64,000 bases of DNA from Planctomycetales bacterium ZRK34 (GTDB taxonomy: Bacteria > Planctomycetota > Phycisphaerae > Phycisphaerales > Zrk34): positions 4,399,850-4,463,849 of the forward strand of contig CP050848.1 in the NCBI GenBank assembly GCA_014873095.1, read 5' to 3'. Shown here in pieces: positions 1 through 8,238 of this stretch (position 1 is its first letter; each line of letters begins with the position of its first letter). The position numbers and the translations under genes are program-made. Below the pieces are notes generated by a model. That model was not told the origin of the DNA. It made no database searches and saw nothing but the letters and a program-made list of their open reading frames with translations.

Positions 1-747
1 CGACTCCTTGCCGAGATCGAAGACCTCGGTTTCTTTGGAGTTCATCAGCTTGATGGCATCGGCGTAGAGGTTGGTGTAGCCCTTGATGTCGCGATGCTCG
101 TGGGCTCGGCGGAAGGGCTTGTCGTAGGCGTCGGCGAGGCTCAGACGCTCGTAGAACTCCTTCTCGGAGAAGGGGCGATGTCCGTAGGGCAGGCCGCCTT
201 CGGGGTTGCCGATCGGCAGGGCGCCCAGGGCGCTGGGCAGGAAGCCGGATGAGCCATATCCGCCGCCGATGGTGACGTTGCCGGGCAGGACTTCGTTCTT
301 CTTGCCCTGGAAGTGCAACAGCCAGGCGCCCATGCCCGGGTGGCGGATGGTGCCGCGCTGGGAATAGGCGGTGTGCATGATGTAGTAGCCGGGCTCATGA
401 GCGCCGGTGGTGGACTTGATCGAGCGGACCAGTGCGATGTGGTTCATCACCTGGGCGGTTTTCTTGAGGCCGCCGCCGAGCTGAATGCCCGAGACGTTGG
501 TGCCGATCACGGGCGTGGGGCCCTGAACTTCGGTGCCGGGCTTGGGGTCGAAGGTGTCGATGTGACTCATGCCGCCGGACATGTACAGATAGATGCAGTT
601 GCGAGCCTTGCCGCCCGTGGCCGCGTTGACCTGGGGCAGCTTGCCGAACATCGGGTACAGCCCGACGCCGAGCAGCGACTTGGCGACGTACTCGGCGAAC
701 TGTCGGCGGCTGTGTCCATCCATCTTCTTGGCGATGTCTTTTTTCAT
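1..747 (-). CDS. DUF1501 family secreted protein, C-terminus beyond the window
   Basis: The reading frame is open from an ATG at 747 down to base 1, giving 249 codons, so the C-terminal part lies outside the window. The N-terminus holds a twin-arginine-like stretch (SRRQF) followed by a hydrophobic run. It continues into YLYMSGGMSHIDTFDPKPG and a later TGAHEPGYYIMHT segment, both typical of DUF1501 proteins, an alkaline-phosphatase-fold group abundant in planctomycetes. It lies 86 bases downstream of the DUF1549/DUF1553 gene on the same strand, and this pairing is the usual planctomycete arrangement. The biochemical role is unknown; export by the Tat route is inferred. Confidence 0.9.
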   Translation of the reverse strand, partial: MKKDIAKKMDGHSRRQFAEYVAKSLLGVGLYPMFGKLPQVNAATGGKARNCIYLYMSGGMSHIDTFDPKPGTEVQGPTPVIGTNVSGIQLGGGLKKTAQVMNHIALVRSIKSTTGAHEPGYYIMHTAYSQRGTIRHPGMGAWLLHFQGKKNEVLPGNVTIGGGYGSSGFLPSALGALPIGNPEGGLPYGHRPFSEKEFYERLSLADAYDKPFRRAHEHRDIKGYTNLYADAIKLMNSKETEVFDLGKES

Positions 748-833
748 ATCAACCTCATGAGGCGTTGGGCGGGGCGGTCGTGGCTGGGCCCATCCGTCCA
801 CCGAAGCGGACGGCCGGAGTATTCGGCATCGGT

Positions 834-2918
834 TTACTGGACGAAGGAGAATTCGCGGGTATTCAGCAGGGCCCAGACGACTTTGTCCCAGTCCTGGCTG
901 TTGCCGAGAATCTGCCCGGTGACCTGTCGATCGTACGGCGTGGGCGCCCGGCCCAGCAGACTCACGAAGATCACGTTCAGCTTCTGGGCCGCTGAATCCG
1001 TCGATTCGAGGTTGTGCTTGAGCACGCTGTTTTTCGCCAGCAGCTTCTGGTCCATCTTGCCGTTGAACATCGCCAGCACCTGGATGATGTTCGAGTCGGT
1101 GCTGGCGTCACCGGCGATGTCGCGGCTGGACTGGCCGAAAAATCGCAGGAACCCGCCACCCGGGCTCTTGAGTTCCGAGGCGCGGACGTAGTCACGGGGA
1201 TAACCTTTCCACCGCGCCGGATCGACCTTCGGCCCGCTGGACTTCGACGACATGCCCATCATCTCGCTGTCGGGCATGCCCTTGCCGGCGTCGTCGGAGG
1301 GCATCTTGTTCATGCTCAGGCCGGTCATGTCCATCCCGCTGGAGGCCATCATCTCGCTGGGCAGCGACGGGGGCTTGAGCTGGCCGCGCTGCTTGCGGAG
1401 CGTGTTGGCCAGGGCCTTGTTGCCGGCCTTTTCCGCATCGCGAATCTTGTCGCCGAGTTCGTTGCGCTTGGCTTCGTAGTCGGCCCGCTGTTCGGCGATG
1501 GCCACGAGCTGTTCGGCCGACAGGTACGCCAGCTTCTGCCCGTAGCTGTAGCGACCGTGGCGGCCGCCGGGGCGATGGTCGATGTCCGGCACAGCCAGCG
1601 TCATGATCGAGTCCCAGAGCTGCTCGGCCGACATGCGGTGCATCATCGGGCCGGTGAAGCGGTAGGTTTCATCCGGCAGCAGTTCGTGGTCGGTCGACAT
1701 CCGCTGATACGTGCGGGTGTTGTACAGCATGCGCAGGTAGCGGCGCATGTCGTAGTTGTAATCCTTCATCTTGTAAGTCAGGTACTCCATCAGCGGGGCG
1801 TGGGTCGCCTTGGAGTCGTCGGTCATGGCGTCGACCGGCTCGATCAGCGCCACGCCGAACACCTTCTTCCACAGTCGATTGGCGATCACCTGCGTGAAGC
1901 GGGGATTCTCATGCGAGGTCATCCACTTCGCATAGGCCGTGCGGGGATCCTTGCCGATGTCTTCGGGCACCTTGCCGAAGATCGTGAACGGATCGATCTT
2001 CTGGCCCGGCTTGGCGTCGTCATACTTGTAGTCGTGGGGCAGGTGGATCGGCTTGGACTTGTAGGTCACGCCGTAGGTCAGCGGGCGGGCGAAGTTGTCC
2101 AGGGCGAACCGCACGCGGTCGTTGCCCTTGACCATGGCCTTGGCCTTGCGGAGATTGTCCGGCATGACGCGCGTGTCGACGCCGGCGGTGAACGCCGCCA
2201 TTTCGTAGAACTCGTACTGCGTCCACTTGTCGAAGGGGTGGTCGTGACACTGGGCGCAGACCAGGCTGGTGCCGAGGAAGTTCTGCACCGTCGTCGACAT
2301 GTGGCAAAGCGGCATGCCGTCGTCACGCAGATAAAACCCGGCGGCTCCGTTTTCCCAAGTGTACCCGCTGGCGGTCAGCAGGTTGTAGACGAACTTGTCG
2401 TAGGGCATGTTGTCGCGCAGGGCCTGCTTGACCCACGCGGCATACTCATCGCCGCCGCCACGCATGTCCGACTGAATGCGGAGGATGTCGGCCCAGTAGT
2501 TGAAGAAGTTGCTGACGTAGGCTTCGGAGTTCAGCAGCTTGTCGATCAGCTCGGCGCGGCGGTTGGGGCTTTTGTCACGCGCGAAGTCGTTGATCTCGTT
2601 CAGCGTCGGGATGCGCCCGGCGATGTCGAGGTAGACACGGCGCACGAAGACCTGATCCGGCGCGACCGGGTTGGCGGTGACGTTGTTTTCTTTCCAGTGG
2701 TTTTCGAGATAGTCGTCGATGGTGCGGGAGGCGGTGAGCGTTTCGTTCTGCAAAGCGGCGGGGCTGAGCTTGGCGGCAGGGCTGTCGTCGAGCTGGCCGA
2801 GCTTCTGGATGAGCGACGCTTCGCGGTCGAGGTCTGCCCGGGCGGTGATCACCGAGGCGGTAATCATGGCGACCAAGGCCGCCGCGAAGGCTGTCCAGCG
2901 ATAACGCTTCAGGAACAT
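834..2918 (-). CDS. DUF1549/DUF1553 domain secreted protein
   Basis: A 694-residue protein with an N-terminal signal segment (residues 1-28, ending ITARA). The DUF1549 region runs from about residue 66 to 270 and contains a single c-type-heme-like motif, CAQCHDHPFD, at 221-230. The DUF1553 region follows from about residue 340, starting near NPRFTQVIANRLWKKVFG. A charged linker around residues 470-510 looks coiled-coil. This is the standard partner of a DUF1501 gene, which follows 86 bases downstream. The family is thought to act in the periplasm on extracellular substrates, but no activity is established. The start is supported by CGGAG upstream and by the signal peptide. Confidence 0.92.
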   Translation of the reverse strand: MFLKRYRWTAFAAALVAMITASVITARADLDREASLIQKLGQLDDSPAAKLSPAALQNETLTASRTIDDYLENHWKENNVTANPVAPDQVFVRRVYLDIAGRIPTLNEINDFARDKSPNRRAELIDKLLNSEAYVSNFFNYWADILRIQSDMRGGGDEYAAWVKQALRDNMPYDKFVYNLLTASGYTWENGAAGFYLRDDGMPLCHMSTTVQNFLGTSLVCAQCHDHPFDKWTQYEFYEMAAFTAGVDTRVMPDNLRKAKAMVKGNDRVRFALDNFARPLTYGVTYKSKPIHLPHDYKYDDAKPGQKIDPFTIFGKVPEDIGKDPRTAYAKWMTSHENPRFTQVIANRLWKKVFGVALIEPVDAMTDDSKATHAPLMEYLTYKMKDYNYDMRRYLRMLYNTRTYQRMSTDHELLPDETYRFTGPMMHRMSAEQLWDSIMTLAVPDIDHRPGGRHGRYSYGQKLAYLSAEQLVAIAEQRADYEAKRNELGDKIRDAEKAGNKALANTLRKQRGQLKPPSLPSEMMASSGMDMTGLSMNKMPSDDAGKGMPDSEMMGMSSKSSGPKVDPARWKGYPRDYVRASELKSPGGGFLRFFGQSSRDIAGDASTDSNIIQVLAMFNGKMDQKLLAKNSVLKHNLESTDSAAQKLNVIFVSLLGRAPTPYDRQVTGQILGNSQDWDKVVWALLNTREFSFVQ

Positions 2919-2942
2919 AAGCCGACTCCGTTTTGACTCGCG

Positions 2943-3012
2943 TGAGATGGTGCGCTTCGCCTGCCGGCGAAGGTGGCCGGTCCCCCCAGCGGGTAGCCGC
3001 TGGCCGATCCGT
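2943..3012 (-). other. Structured 5' leader of the DUF1549 gene
   Basis: On the minus strand this stretch can form a three-way junction. GTGA and TCAC close the base. One arm is an AGCGG/CCGCT hairpin flanked by GGCC blocks, and the other is TTCGCC-GGCA-GGCGAA. It lies about 25 bases upstream of the start codon. I did not recognise a known riboswitch class in it. Confidence 0.35.
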
Positions 3013-3112
3013 CACAACGTAAGTATACGAAATGCCCCTACTTTGGACAAGTGGGCGTGGGGGAATATTCTACGAGTTGTGAAAGATGCCCCCTGACGCT
3101 AATCTACGATCT

Positions 3113-3232
3113 ATGTCCATGTATCAGCGTGTTTTGACGTTTTGCCGGCAGAACCCCGCCGCGGTCTGGGTGGCGGCGTACGCCCTGCTGGCGGCCCTGC
3201 TGGTCGTCATCGCGCTGGTCAGCACATTCTGA
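3113..3232 (+). CDS. Small single-pass membrane protein candidate (39 aa)
   Basis: This short frame encodes about ten polar residues, then the helix-like stretch VWVAAYALLAALLVVIALVS, ending directly at TGA. It sits between two minus-strand genes. If the second ATG (3119) is used, a TACGAT hexamer lies 8 bases upstream, matching the leaderless pattern seen elsewhere in the window. No family is recognised, and evidence for translation is limited to the clean transmembrane profile. Confidence 0.35.
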   Translation: MSMYQRVLTFCRQNPAAVWVAAYALLAALLVVIALVSTF

Positions 3233-3242
3233 TCGAATCGGC

Positions 3243-4535
3243 TCAGTGGCCCGCTTCGGCGGCGTCGCGAGCCTGCTGCATCATCTTCATCTGGTAGAAC
3301 TGGTACTTGATCAGACCGCGGACGACTTCGACGTCCTGTTTGGTCAGGCCGGCGGCTTTGGCGTTTTCCGTGATTGCCGGGTACCACACCGTTTCGGCGG
3401 GGCGGTACCCGAGTTCGTCTTCGAGGCGATTCTGCAGGTCGTGCATGTGGCCGGCGCCGTAGAACACGCTGATCGTCTGCGGCGGGTCCGCTTCAGCCAG
3501 GGTTTCGCGCAGATCGCTGATCACGATTTTGTTGCGGTCATGCACCAACCGCCGCATCAGTTCCTGCATGCTCGGGGGCAGCCCCGCCATGGTGGAAATG
3601 TCGCCTTTGAGCCGCCCGAGCATCTCGATCAGAACCAGTCGGCCCATCGATTGAAACTTCGGGCTCATCGCCACCAGTTTCAACCCGAACTGCACGATGC
3701 CCGCCAGCATGGAGGTGCCGTCGAGCGTTTTCATCAGTTGACGCATCTCGGGATCGCCGCCGCCGGATTCGGACACCGCGTCGGCGAGCTTGCGCATCGG
3801 GATGTCGCTGTTGATGAAGGTGGGGCGGTCGTAGTTGATGCTGTCGAGTTGGAACACGAGCTTCAGCGCTGTGGCTATGGTCGATTGCAGGTTGTGACTG
3901 TCGGCGATTTCGGCGGCGGTCAGCGGGGGCTGATCGGCGAAGTGTACATCGGCATTAAGCGCCTGGCCGCCGGTCTTGCCGTCGGCGCCGAGGCTGATGA
4001 TGTCGTAATCATCATCGGCGGGGGCGTACCGCATCGGGCGGCCCCACCCGTCGGAGCGGGCGGCGCGCAGCAGGCCGATCGCCATCTTCTGTTCGTCTGG
4101 ATCCAGCGAAGCGGCCAGTTCGTCCAGCGTTTTCGGATAGGCGTTGTGTTCCGCCTTGTAACGCTCGAGGCGTTCGGCGATGTAGCGCTGGGCGGTTTTG
4201 GTGCGTTCGAGTTGATCTTCGCCATCGGTCGCGGGGCGTGGATCGGCGAACGGCGGCCAGCCCACCGACTCAAACAGCACACGATCCTGCGCGTCCAGGT
4301 GCTTCTGCAGCGTTGTGTAATAGTCCGGCTCGGCGATGTGGATCACGCCGGTCAGCCAGATCGTCGGTCCGGCGCCGTGTGCAGGCACGAAGCGTCGTGC
4401 GGCGATTTCCAGTTTGGCCGTGGTGGCGTCGACTTCAACGACGCGCATGTACGACTCGGGTTCATCCGCCCGCACGGCGGCGCCTGTCACGCCGATCCAT
4501 ACGAGTCCCGCCAGAAAAAGATGGTTGTATTTCAT
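3243..4535 (-). CDS. TraB/GumN-like protein with an inserted GspG-like pseudopilin segment
   Basis: The start at 4535 is chosen because GAGGTGG lies 9 bases upstream and a signal peptide follows (MKYNHLFLAGLVWIGVTGAA). The protein is 430 residues. TraB/PrgY/GumN hallmarks are GVIHIAEPDYY near residue 63, LFESVG shortly after, and FYGAGHMHDL near the C-terminus. Between them, at about residues 108-195, lies a segment resembling the globular part of GspG-type major pseudopilins: a helix (RYIAERLERYKAEHNAYPKTLDEL), DGWGRPMRY, and the loop DIISLGADGKTGG that binds calcium in that family. The fusion is unusual. The N-terminal signal implies export. A metalloprotease-like role is only inferred from distant fold assignments. 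Confidence 0.8.
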   Translation of the reverse strand: MKYNHLFLAGLVWIGVTGAAVRADEPESYMRVVEVDATTAKLEIAARRFVPAHGAGPTIWLTGVIHIAEPDYYTTLQKHLDAQDRVLFESVGWPPFADPRPATDGEDQLERTKTAQRYIAERLERYKAEHNAYPKTLDELAASLDPDEQKMAIGLLRAARSDGWGRPMRYAPADDDYDIISLGADGKTGGQALNADVHFADQPPLTAAEIADSHNLQSTIATALKLVFQLDSINYDRPTFINSDIPMRKLADAVSESGGGDPEMRQLMKTLDGTSMLAGIVQFGLKLVAMSPKFQSMGRLVLIEMLGRLKGDISTMAGLPPSMQELMRRLVHDRNKIVISDLRETLAEADPPQTISVFYGAGHMHDLQNRLEDELGYRPAETVWYPAITENAKAAGLTKQDVEVVRGLIKYQFYQMKMMQQARDAAEAGH

Positions 4536-4642
4536 AACTGAGTCCACCTCGATTATACCGGCATAATCGTTACAGGCCCTCAAGTCCGAACCTGCCGGCG
4601 ACGATGATGTCGATGGACCTTCTTTCGGGTTGGAGAACGCTC

Positions 4643-4993
4643 ATGCCCATCACGGATTACGAACAGCGCCGCTACGATCGCCATGACCTGCCTGCCGCGT
4701 ATGCCGGGGTGCGTGTGCGCCGACCGGGTCGTCAGCGCTTCACGCTGCGCGGCCATGCCTACGACATCTCCCTCGGCGGGGCGCAGATTGAACTGGATCA
4801 CACGCTGACTCCCGGCGACAAGGTCGACGTCGAGTTGTCCCTGCCCGGCCGCCGCGTTGCGACGGTTCTGGCCACCGCCCGCATCATCCGCTTGTGCGGC
4901 TGCGACGAACCCGGCCCCGCACGGATGGGGCTTCGGTTCATCGAGATGGCCGATCGCGCCGCCCTGGCTGACTACCTGAATCAGGCTGCCTGA
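4643..4993 (+). CDS. PilZ domain protein
   Basis: The start at 4643 has TTGGAG 8 bases upstream; earlier in-frame ATGs at 4604-4613 lack a ribosome site. The product is 116 residues. It carries RRYDRH (the RxxxR part) at residues 8-13 and DISLGGAQIEL (the [D/N]xSxxG part) about 30 residues later, the two motifs that bind cyclic di-GMP in PilZ domains. The C-terminal LGLRF-like segment reads RMGLRFIEM. It is a stand-alone PilZ protein and a candidate c-di-GMP receptor. No neighbouring gene indicates its output. Confidence 0.85.
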   Translation: MPITDYEQRRYDRHDLPAAYAGVRVRRPGRQRFTLRGHAYDISLGGAQIELDHTLTPGDKVDVELSLPGRRVATVLATARIIRLCGCDEPGPARMGLRFIEMADRAALADYLNQAA

Positions 4994-5034
4994 GTTCTGA
5001 TGCGACCTTTGGTGGCCGCGCCGCCTGCGGCAAT

Positions 5035-5099
5035 GTGGCACAGCCGCCCTCGGCTGTGCTGAAGTCATCGCCCGCACAGCCGGGGGCGGCTGTGCCACA
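5035..5099. repeat. Inverted pair of REP palindromes (copy 1)
   Basis: Two 25-base units in opposite orientation lie at 5035-5059 and 5074-5099. Each reads GTGGCACAGCCGCCC...GGCTGTGC or its complement. The same unit occurs at 17373, 17429 and 17953 around a Y1-type transposase gene, so this is a BIME-like pair belonging to that REP family. Confidence 0.85.
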
Positions 5100-5102
5100 G
5101 GT

Positions 5103-5315
5103 TCAGTATCGAACACGTTCTGACGCCCCAGTCATTTCCATGTCTGGTGTGATTCTGCGCTGCGCCGACTTGACCTGACGGGATTTCCCGGACATGATGT
5201 TGATGGCCTGACGGGATACATCAGCCAGGAAGGAGCCGCCGCGGAAGACCGGACCCCGCCTCCACAACAGGCCCACCATAGCCAACCGATCGCGACACGC
5301 ACGCACCGTTATCAT
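5103..5315 (-). pseudogene. C-terminal fragment resembling a formylglycine-generating-enzyme (SUMF1) domain
   Basis: A 70-codon frame reads ...VFRGGSFLADVSRQ... and then SAQRRITPDMEMTG, ending RVRY. This matches the layout of SUMF1/FGE-sulfatase C-termini (RGGSF, then SAR...TPD, then GFR.V), but the upstream three quarters of the domain are missing and the last motif is degraded. I read it as a remnant rather than a functional gene. An AAAAGGGG run precedes its ATG, so translation cannot be excluded. The rest of 4994-5397 contains only the REP pair. Confidence 0.35.
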
Positions 5316-5397
5316 CCCCTTTTTTCATCATCGTGTTTCGATCGGTTTTTTCATGCGCCGGCAAGACGCCGAATGTCGGCACGGTCGGGTGGTTGTT

Positions 5398-6282
5398 TCA
5401 GTGAACGCCGTAAAACGTATCAACCCGCAGGTCGGGCAGGCGATCTTTCAAGTGATCTGAAAGCTGGTCGAGCTCATCGTCGCTCAGCGGTGTGGCGTAA
5501 GCCTCGGCGGTGTGGCGCGCGATGGTGTAAAGCTGCACCTGCTTGATCTGACAGCCGTCTTTCCGCAGCGATTTCAGACGATCCGCAAACGCATCGAACT
5601 CCGCTTCCGGCGGCAGTTGATCGTGCAGGCGCATCCACATCGATTGAATCACAACGGGGCGCAGTTTGCCCGTGGTCAGTATGTTCGCCAACACACGATC
5701 GAGTTTGACCGCGGAACGATCGACCTGCTCGTAATACGCCTGCGTGCCGGCTTCGAGTTTGGCCCAGATCTCACTGTGTGTTTTATCCAGCAGGGCGAAG
5801 GCCCGCTGAACATACTCGCGGTGGGCCAGGGTCATGTTGGTCAGCACGATGATTTTCACCGCGCCGAGGTTGTGGGCGGCTTTGAGTTCGATGGCGATTC
5901 GGCAGGCGTCTTCAAACCCGGCAAAGGCGGTCGGCTCGCCGTCGCCGGAGAAGGCGATGTCGTTGACGCGCCGCTGGGGCTCGGGCACATTCGCAAACGG
6001 TTCCTGCTCCCAGATGGCGCCGCCGGCGACGAAGCCCAGCATCCAGTCGAGCTCTTCGCGGAGTTGGTTCAGGTCGACGTCGCGCCGCTTGGGCGCCACC
6101 GAGCGATCGACCTGGCAGTAGACGCAGTCCCAGTTGCAGACTTTGTCGGGGTTGAGGTTCACGCCGATCGACAGCCCGCCGCTGCGCCGGCTGAACACCG
6201 GGTAGACGTAGTCAAACTCACGCCACTGGCGGGGGTGGGCCGCGTAAAGCTGCTGCAGGGATTTGGGAGGAGTGGCCGTCAT
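5398..6282 (-). CDS. Radical SAM protein, COG0731-like
   Basis: A 294-residue protein. The [4Fe-4S]-binding cysteines lie in KVCNWDCVYCQVDR at about residues 47-60. An AFSGDGEPTAF glycine-rich segment and IIVLTNMT follow, as expected for a radical SAM barrel. This group (COG0731-like Fe-S oxidoreductases) has no agreed substrate. The start at 6282 has no ribosome site; instead TATCAT lies 8 bases upstream (6291-6296), consistent with a leaderless transcript. Confidence 0.85.
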   Translation of the reverse strand: MTATPPKSLQQLYAAHPRQWREFDYVYPVFSRRSGGLSIGVNLNPDKVCNWDCVYCQVDRSVAPKRRDVDLNQLREELDWMLGFVAGGAIWEQEPFANVPEPQRRVNDIAFSGDGEPTAFAGFEDACRIAIELKAAHNLGAVKIIVLTNMTLAHREYVQRAFALLDKTHSEIWAKLEAGTQAYYEQVDRSAVKLDRVLANILTTGKLRPVVIQSMWMRLHDQLPPEAEFDAFADRLKSLRKDGCQIKQVQLYTIARHTAEAYATPLSDDELDQLSDHLKDRLPDLRVDTFYGVH

Positions 6283-6388
6283 CTCGGGCCATGATACGCG
6301 GGGCGATGGCGGGGGTTCTACCCGAAAATAACTGAGGCGGTCAGAACCGCGTAAGACGGGGCGGTATGTCGATTGCGGGCCTTGCGGG

Positions 6389-6583
6389 TCAGGCGCTTCG
6401 GCGCCGATCGACGGTGATCATGGCGGCCAGCAGGATGTGGCGAAGCCGCTCCACGCTCATGCGTTGCAGGAACGGCTCGGTGAAATCCAGCGGGATGCCA
6501 TCAAAATGGGTCAGCGCGTCGATGCATTGGGTCCGCGACATGCCGTGAATCTGTTGAACCAGTTGGTGAACCTGTCCGCTCAA
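6389..6583 (-). CDS. Small conserved-looking protein with TTG start (64 aa)
   Basis: A textbook AGGAGG lies 5 bases before a TTG at 6583, which decides the start. The protein contains HFDGIPLDFTEPFLQRMSVERLRHILLAAM, with the composition of a small helical protein. The frame stays open further upstream, but that part is an overprint of the neighbouring gene and has low-complexity R/P composition. It lies 17 bases downstream of the 128-aa gene and is probably co-transcribed with it. Function unknown. Confidence 0.5.
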   Translation of the reverse strand: MSGQVHQLVQQIHGMSRTQCIDALTHFDGIPLDFTEPFLQRMSVERLRHILLAAMITVDRRRSA

Positions 6584-6600
6584 TTTTGCCTCCTGGCCGC

Positions 6601-6987
6601 TCAGGCATATAAATCGATCAACCTGTCCATCTGATCGGCAGTCCACGAGGCCGACTTTTGGGGATATTCCCGGTACGGGTTGGTCGGTATCGCGTGCGGC
6701 ATATAAGGTTGGACGGCGGCGGGCGGGTTCTGGTTCGCTGATTCGCAGGCAGTTGGGGTAAATCGGTAGCACCAGGTGGCCGGGCGGATCGTGGATTCCG
6801 GGCTGGCCGAGGCGTCGACATTGCGGTAGGCGGCCGGCAGGTAGTGACCCCGCTGAGCGGCGGCGAGGCGCGTGGCCAACTGATGCTGCCGGCGGCGGGC
6901 GGCCCACTCGGGGTAACGCTGGTCGCGCTGAATCAACGCGATCGTCAGGTTCGAACTCAGGCGTGGTGTGGCGCTGTAAATCATCAC
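6601..6987 (-). CDS. Hypothetical protein (128 aa)
   Basis: GAGGGG lies just before two consecutive ATG codons at 6982-6987. The product has no signal peptide or membrane segment. It is rich in Ala, Arg and Pro and ends SWTADQMDRLIDLYA. It forms a two-gene unit with the small TTG-start gene downstream and is divergent from queA. I do not recognise a family. Confidence 0.45.
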   Translation of the reverse strand: MMIYSATPRLSSNLTIALIQRDQRYPEWAARRRQHQLATRLAAAQRGHYLPAAYRNVDASASPESTIRPATWCYRFTPTACESANQNPPAAVQPYMPHAIPTNPYREYPQKSASWTADQMDRLIDLYA

Positions 6988-7087
6988 CCCTCAGGGAGCG
7001 AGGTGTGTGCCGTAAAAACATCATGCGCCCAACTGCCGTGTTTTGCGGGATTTTGAAAAACTTGCGGGGGTCGGGTTATGCGGGATG

Positions 7088-7122
7088 TTGACGCAAGGCC
7101 ACATCGGGCGGATCATCCGTCG
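7088..7122 (+). promoter_or_regulatory. Leaderless-type promoter of queA
   Basis: TTGACG (7088-7093), a 17-base spacer, then GATCAT (7111-7116), followed after only 6 bases by the queA ATG at 7123. Transcription would begin at or next to the start codon. No Shine-Dalgarno is present. Confidence 0.6.
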
Positions 7123-8172
7123 ATGCGCCTCGACGATCTGGATTACAACCTGCCGCCGGAATTGATCGCCCGAACACCCGCCCAGCAGCGCGACGCGGCG
7201 AAGCTGCTGGTTTACGATCGGGCGACCCGGGCGGTCAGCCATCGGGCTGTCAGCGACCTGCCGACGCTGTTGAACGCGGGCGATCTTTTGGTGTTCAACG
7301 ACACGCGCGTGCTGCCGGCCCGCTTCGAGGCGATCCGCATTCAAACCGGCGGGCGCGTCGAGGGGTTGTTTCTGGAAACGCGCGACGATGTGCACTGGCT
7401 CGTGATGCTCGGCTCGGGCGGACGCCTGCAGGCCGGTGAACATTTGGCGCTCAGCGATGATGACGAAATTGAGCTGATCCAAAAGCAGCCCGATGGATCG
7501 TGGTCAGCCCGCAAACTCAGCGAGCGTGACACGCAGACGCTGCTGGATCGTGTGGGCGTCATGCCGCTGCCGCCGTACATCCGCAAGGCACGTGGTCAGA
7601 GCGACCGGGCTTTCGACACGCTGGATCGCGAGCGGTATCAGACGGTTTACGCGAAATCAGCCGGCGCGGTGGCGGCTCCGACAGCGGGGCTGCACTTCAC
7701 CGAATCGCTGCTGCAGCAACTGGCCGATGCCGGCATTCAGCAAGCGCATCTGACGTTGCACGTGGGGCTCGGCACCTTCGCCCCGGTGCGCGTCGATCGG
7801 CTCGAAGATCACGACATGCACACCGAGCGATTCACCGTGCCGGCCGCGACACTGGCGGCGCTCAAACAGGCACGCCAGGAAGGGCGGCGCATCATCCCCG
7901 TCGGCACAACCAGCGTGCGCGCTCTCGAATCTCTGCCGGATGTGATTGACGACTCGGCGGACTACACCGCGTCGACGAAGCTGATGATTCAGCCGGGTTT
8001 TGAATTCCGGTGGACCGATGCGCTGATGACGAATTTTCACCTGCCGTGCAGCACGCTGCTGGCGCTGGTGTCAGCGTTGACGGGACTCGATGAACTCAAG
8101 CGTTGTTACGACATCGCCGTCGCCAATCAGTATCGTTTTTTCAGTTATGGCGATGCGATGCTGATCGTGTGA
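7123..8172 (+). CDS. queA: S-adenosylmethionine:tRNA ribosyltransferase-isomerase
   Basis: Transfers and isomerises the ribosyl moiety of S-adenosylmethionine onto preQ1 in tRNA to give epoxyqueuosine. The start at 7123 gives MRLDDLDYNLPPELIA, the canonical QueA N-terminus; an ATG at 7078 would add 15 atypical residues. Further hallmarks are LLVFNDTRVLPAR, YAKSAGAVAAPTAGLHF, HVGLGTFAPV, TTSVRALES, and TNFHLPCSTLL near the C-terminus. Its 349 residues match the family. FolE2, which feeds the same pathway, is encoded at the far end of the window. Confidence 0.96.
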   Translation: MRLDDLDYNLPPELIARTPAQQRDAAKLLVYDRATRAVSHRAVSDLPTLLNAGDLLVFNDTRVLPARFEAIRIQTGGRVEGLFLETRDDVHWLVMLGSGGRLQAGEHLALSDDDEIELIQKQPDGSWSARKLSERDTQTLLDRVGVMPLPPYIRKARGQSDRAFDTLDRERYQTVYAKSAGAVAAPTAGLHFTESLLQQLADAGIQQAHLTLHVGLGTFAPVRVDRLEDHDMHTERFTVPAATLAALKQARQEGRRIIPVGTTSVRALESLPDVIDDSADYTASTKLMIQPGFEFRWTDALMTNFHLPCSTLLALVSALTGLDELKRCYDIAVANQYRFFSYGDAMLIV

Positions 8173-8173
8173 T

Positions 8174-8236
8174 GTTTAACTGCAGCATGCTGGGTATCGC
8201 TTGGCGGGCACGCTCCCCTGCGGGTCGCGGCTAAAC
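8174..8236. repeat. GTTTA...TAAAC-bounded intergenic palindrome
   Basis: Immediately after the queA stop, GTTTAACTGC pairs imperfectly with GCGGCTAAAC 63 bases later and encloses two hairpins (CAGCATGCTG and a GGCGGGC...CTGCGGGTCGC arm). The layout resembles the 56-bp AATAGCC elements described at 54444, 57312 and 60204, but the sequence differs. Confidence 0.45.
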
Positions 8237-8238
8237 GG

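Noticed and set aside
1014-2936. 640-codon plus-strand frame
   Set aside because: Antisense shadow of the DUF1549 gene caused by high GC at third positions; no start signals and His/Val/Gly-rich composition.
4580-5116. 178-codon minus-strand frame containing VAQPPPAV
   Set aside because: It is antisense to the PilZ gene and its VAQPPPAV comes from the REP palindrome, not from a conserved protein.
6389-7024. A single 211-codon minus-strand gene
   Set aside because: Only the last 64 codons look protein-like; the upstream part overprints the 128-aa gene, and AGGAGG before the TTG at 6583 marks an internal start.
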